Source: Bradyrhizobium diazoefficiens (GTDB lineage: Bacteria; Pseudomonadota; Alphaproteobacteria; Rhizobiales; Xanthobacteraceae). Taken from it: a stretch of DNA of 64,000 nt. This document shows positions 62,866 through 64,000 of this stretch, one piece after another (position 1 is the stretch's first letter; each line of letters starts with the position of its first letter). The notes below the pieces were generated by a model that worked only from the letters and a program-made list of their open reading frames with translations, was not told the origin of the DNA and ran no database searches. Both the position numbers and the translations under genes were made by a program. The stretch lies in NCBI RefSeq assembly GCF_016612535.1, contig NZ_JAENXS010000001.1, positions 1,513,501-1,577,500 on the forward strand, written 5' to 3'.

Positions 62866-63192
62866 CGCGGCTTTCCTTCGTCGGATCGGCCGCGCCCATC
62901 GCGGCCTTCATGGCGACGAAGGCGGCGGGCGGTCCGGACCTGCACCCGCAGCGAAGCGGAGGGCCGAAGCGACAGCGAAGGATGGCGAAGGCCGGCGATT
63001 TTGCTTCGCGATGGAAAGCGGCCGCAGGCCGCGCCGGAAAATCGTTGGCCGCAGCCATTGCCGGTCCGGGCCGCTTGCTGCCCGATCGCCCTCTCAGAAG
63101 GCCGTGGACGTGGTCCTCTCCGACGCTGAGGGAAGCATGACCACCGGCCCTACGGTGACGACGCTGCCGATCCGCCCCCCATCCGGTTCCGG
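62866..63192. other. Intergenic region, no gene recognised
   Basis: About 327 bp between the Toprim gene and the DUF2493 gene. The open frame 62795-63058 (minus) gives an alanine/arginine-rich translation overlapping the DUF2493 start and is not considered a gene. Confidence 0.35.
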
Positions 63193-64000
63193 TTATGCCG
63201 TCAGCTCCATGAAGCGGGCAACGTCCTGCGTCGCGATCTGAATCCGGCTCGCGGCCCGAAGCACGTCGATCCCGAGTAAGCGCAGATCCTCGTTGAAGTC
63301 GCCGAGCCGTGGCGAGATCACGATCGACTCGATCCCATCCTCCTGCGCGCGGTCGATCAACGTCGCCATCGCGCGGTCGCCGGCGGGATCGTCGTCACGA
63401 GCAATGTAGAGTCGCCGCAGCGTGTCCGGGAACAGGATGGCGGAGAGATGCGCCGCCGAGAGGGCCGCGACCATCGGCATGGTCGGCAAGACGCGTCGGA
63501 GGGACAGCATCGTCTCGATACCCTCGCCGGCCGCCATCACCTCGCCCGCCACGCCAAATCGAACGGCGTGACCGAGGAGATCCCCTAGCGCCCTTCTCGG
63601 CGTATCGATCGGCGCCTTGCCGAGCGTCGCCTCAGTGAAGCCGCCCGGATCGAGCCAAGTGCGGTGCGCACCGGTGAGATGGCCCGAGAGGTCGGTGACG
63701 GAGGCGATCATCGCCGGCCAGGTCTCGGTCGGGCTATGCTCGTCCGGCCGGTAGTAGCAGCGTGGGTGGAAGCGCAGGCTTCCGGCTCCGTGCAAAGCCG
63801 TAATGCCGCGATTGCGGAGATACGTTTCTACGAGAGTACGAGAAATCGGCTGCGACATGGTGAACAGTCGCCGTGCCGCCTCCGGGGATCCGGTCGGAGC
63901 GCTTTGTGTGCGTGATCGGGGGCCCGGCTCCGGTTCGGGATGCGGCAGACTGAGGAACGAACGCGCCTCGTCGGCGACGTCCTTGAAGACGAGCAGGCCG
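63193..64000 (-). CDS. Toprim-domain primase/helicase-like protein (N-terminus beyond window)
   Basis: The 3' ~269 codons of a larger gene whose start lies past the right edge; the frame stays open to position 64000 (LLVFKDVADEARSFLSLP is visible there). The C-terminal Toprim domain has the glutamate motif VMAAGEGIETMLSLRRVLP and the acidic motif LYIARDDDPAGDRA, as in DUF7146/primase-like proteins of conjugative elements. An internal ATG at 63858 is unlikely to be the start because the upstream codons continue a family-like sequence. A role in replication or establishment of the transferred strand is inferred. Confidence 0.85.
   Translation of the reverse strand, partial: GLLVFKDVADEARSFLSLPHPEPEPGPRSRTQSAPTGSPEAARRLFTMSQPISRTLVETYLRNRGITALHGAGSLRFHPRCYYRPDEHSPTETWPAMIASVTDLSGHLTGAHRTWLDPGGFTEATLGKAPIDTPRRALGDLLGHAVRFGVAGEVMAAGEGIETMLSLRRVLPTMPMVAALSAAHLSAILFPDTLRRLYIARDDDPAGDRAMATLIDRAQEDGIESIVISPRLGDFNEDLRLLGIDVLRAASRIQIATQDVARFMELTA

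Noticed and set aside
62795..63058. A minus-strand frame of 87 codons overlapping the DUF2493 gene start
   Set aside because: Low-complexity, alanine/arginine-rich translation and a 71-bp overlap with a well-supported gene.
1..64000. Search for CRISPR arrays, tRNA/rRNA genes, intact insertion sequences and att repeats
   Set aside because: No regularly spaced repeats with unique spacers, no cloverleaf-like tRNA stretch, no transposase or integrase gene, and no pair of direct repeats flanking the element were seen; the ends probably lie outside the window.

Overview
The window looks like a chromosomal or ICE-borne stretch of an alphaproteobacterium of the Rhizobiales (Bradyrhizobium/Mesorhizobium type). 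This rests on the gene families and on the GC-rich codon use, not on a database search. No tRNA, rRNA, CRISPR array or intact insertion sequence was recognised. The left ~36 kb is catabolic cargo. The right ~28 kb is a conjugative-element backbone that runs past the window end.

Region A (1-15,000): a catabolic locus around a divergent promoter at 2,914-3,156. Leftwards run a class-III aminotransferase and a thiamine-diphosphate enzyme (cut by the window edge). Rightwards run a complete sugar-type (Rbs/Mgl-like) ABC importer, a hydantoinase/oxoprolinase pair (HyuA, HyuB), a cyclase-family amidohydrolase and an alpha/beta-hydrolase-like protein that seems to have lost its catalytic triad. Then come a decayed livF relic and a GntR/FCD regulator, the likely controller. 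Region B (15,400-17,030) is a frameshifted acyl-CoA synthetase.

Region C (17,161-35,722): three leftward operons, each preceded by the same 22-bp operator, ACATACCG-N6-CGTTAYGT. Operon 1 (from 35,685) has an FAD amine oxidoreductase, HyuA, succinate-semialdehyde dehydrogenase and HyuB, with a TetR gene behind it. Its gene set matches the nmpC/A/F/B logic for N-methylpyrrolidone/2-pyrrolidone (gamma-lactam) breakdown to succinate. Operon 2 (from 27,623) has an aldo/keto reductase, a D-amino-acid-aminotransferase-like enzyme and a PotD/PotA/fused-PotBC importer. Operon 3 (from 21,439) has a second, near-identical-length aminotransferase, RidA, an MlrC-type M81 metallopeptidase and a CapA-family protein. 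Together they read as one regulon for uptake and degradation of an amine, lactam or modified amino acid.

Region D (35,779-64,000): the conjugative backbone. A LysR gene converges on DUF2274-trbI-G-F-L-K-J-E-D-C-B (P-type T4SS), with gene overlaps typical of one operon. A GNAT acetyltransferase sits between trbB and the CopG-traG-relaxase module. A repeat cluster upstream of the relaxase (51,677-51,807) is an oriT candidate. Next come a lytic transglycosylase, DUF736, TraF peptidase, DUF2840, an RHH protein, ParA, RepA (with iteron-like repeats inside its 3' end) and an AlpA-type HTH protein, largely as one leftward operon. The far right holds a frameshifted DUF6499-DUF2285 gene, a DUF2285 protein, an XRE regulator, a second DUF736, several unknown proteins, a DUF2493 protein and a Toprim-domain primase-like protein cut by the window end.
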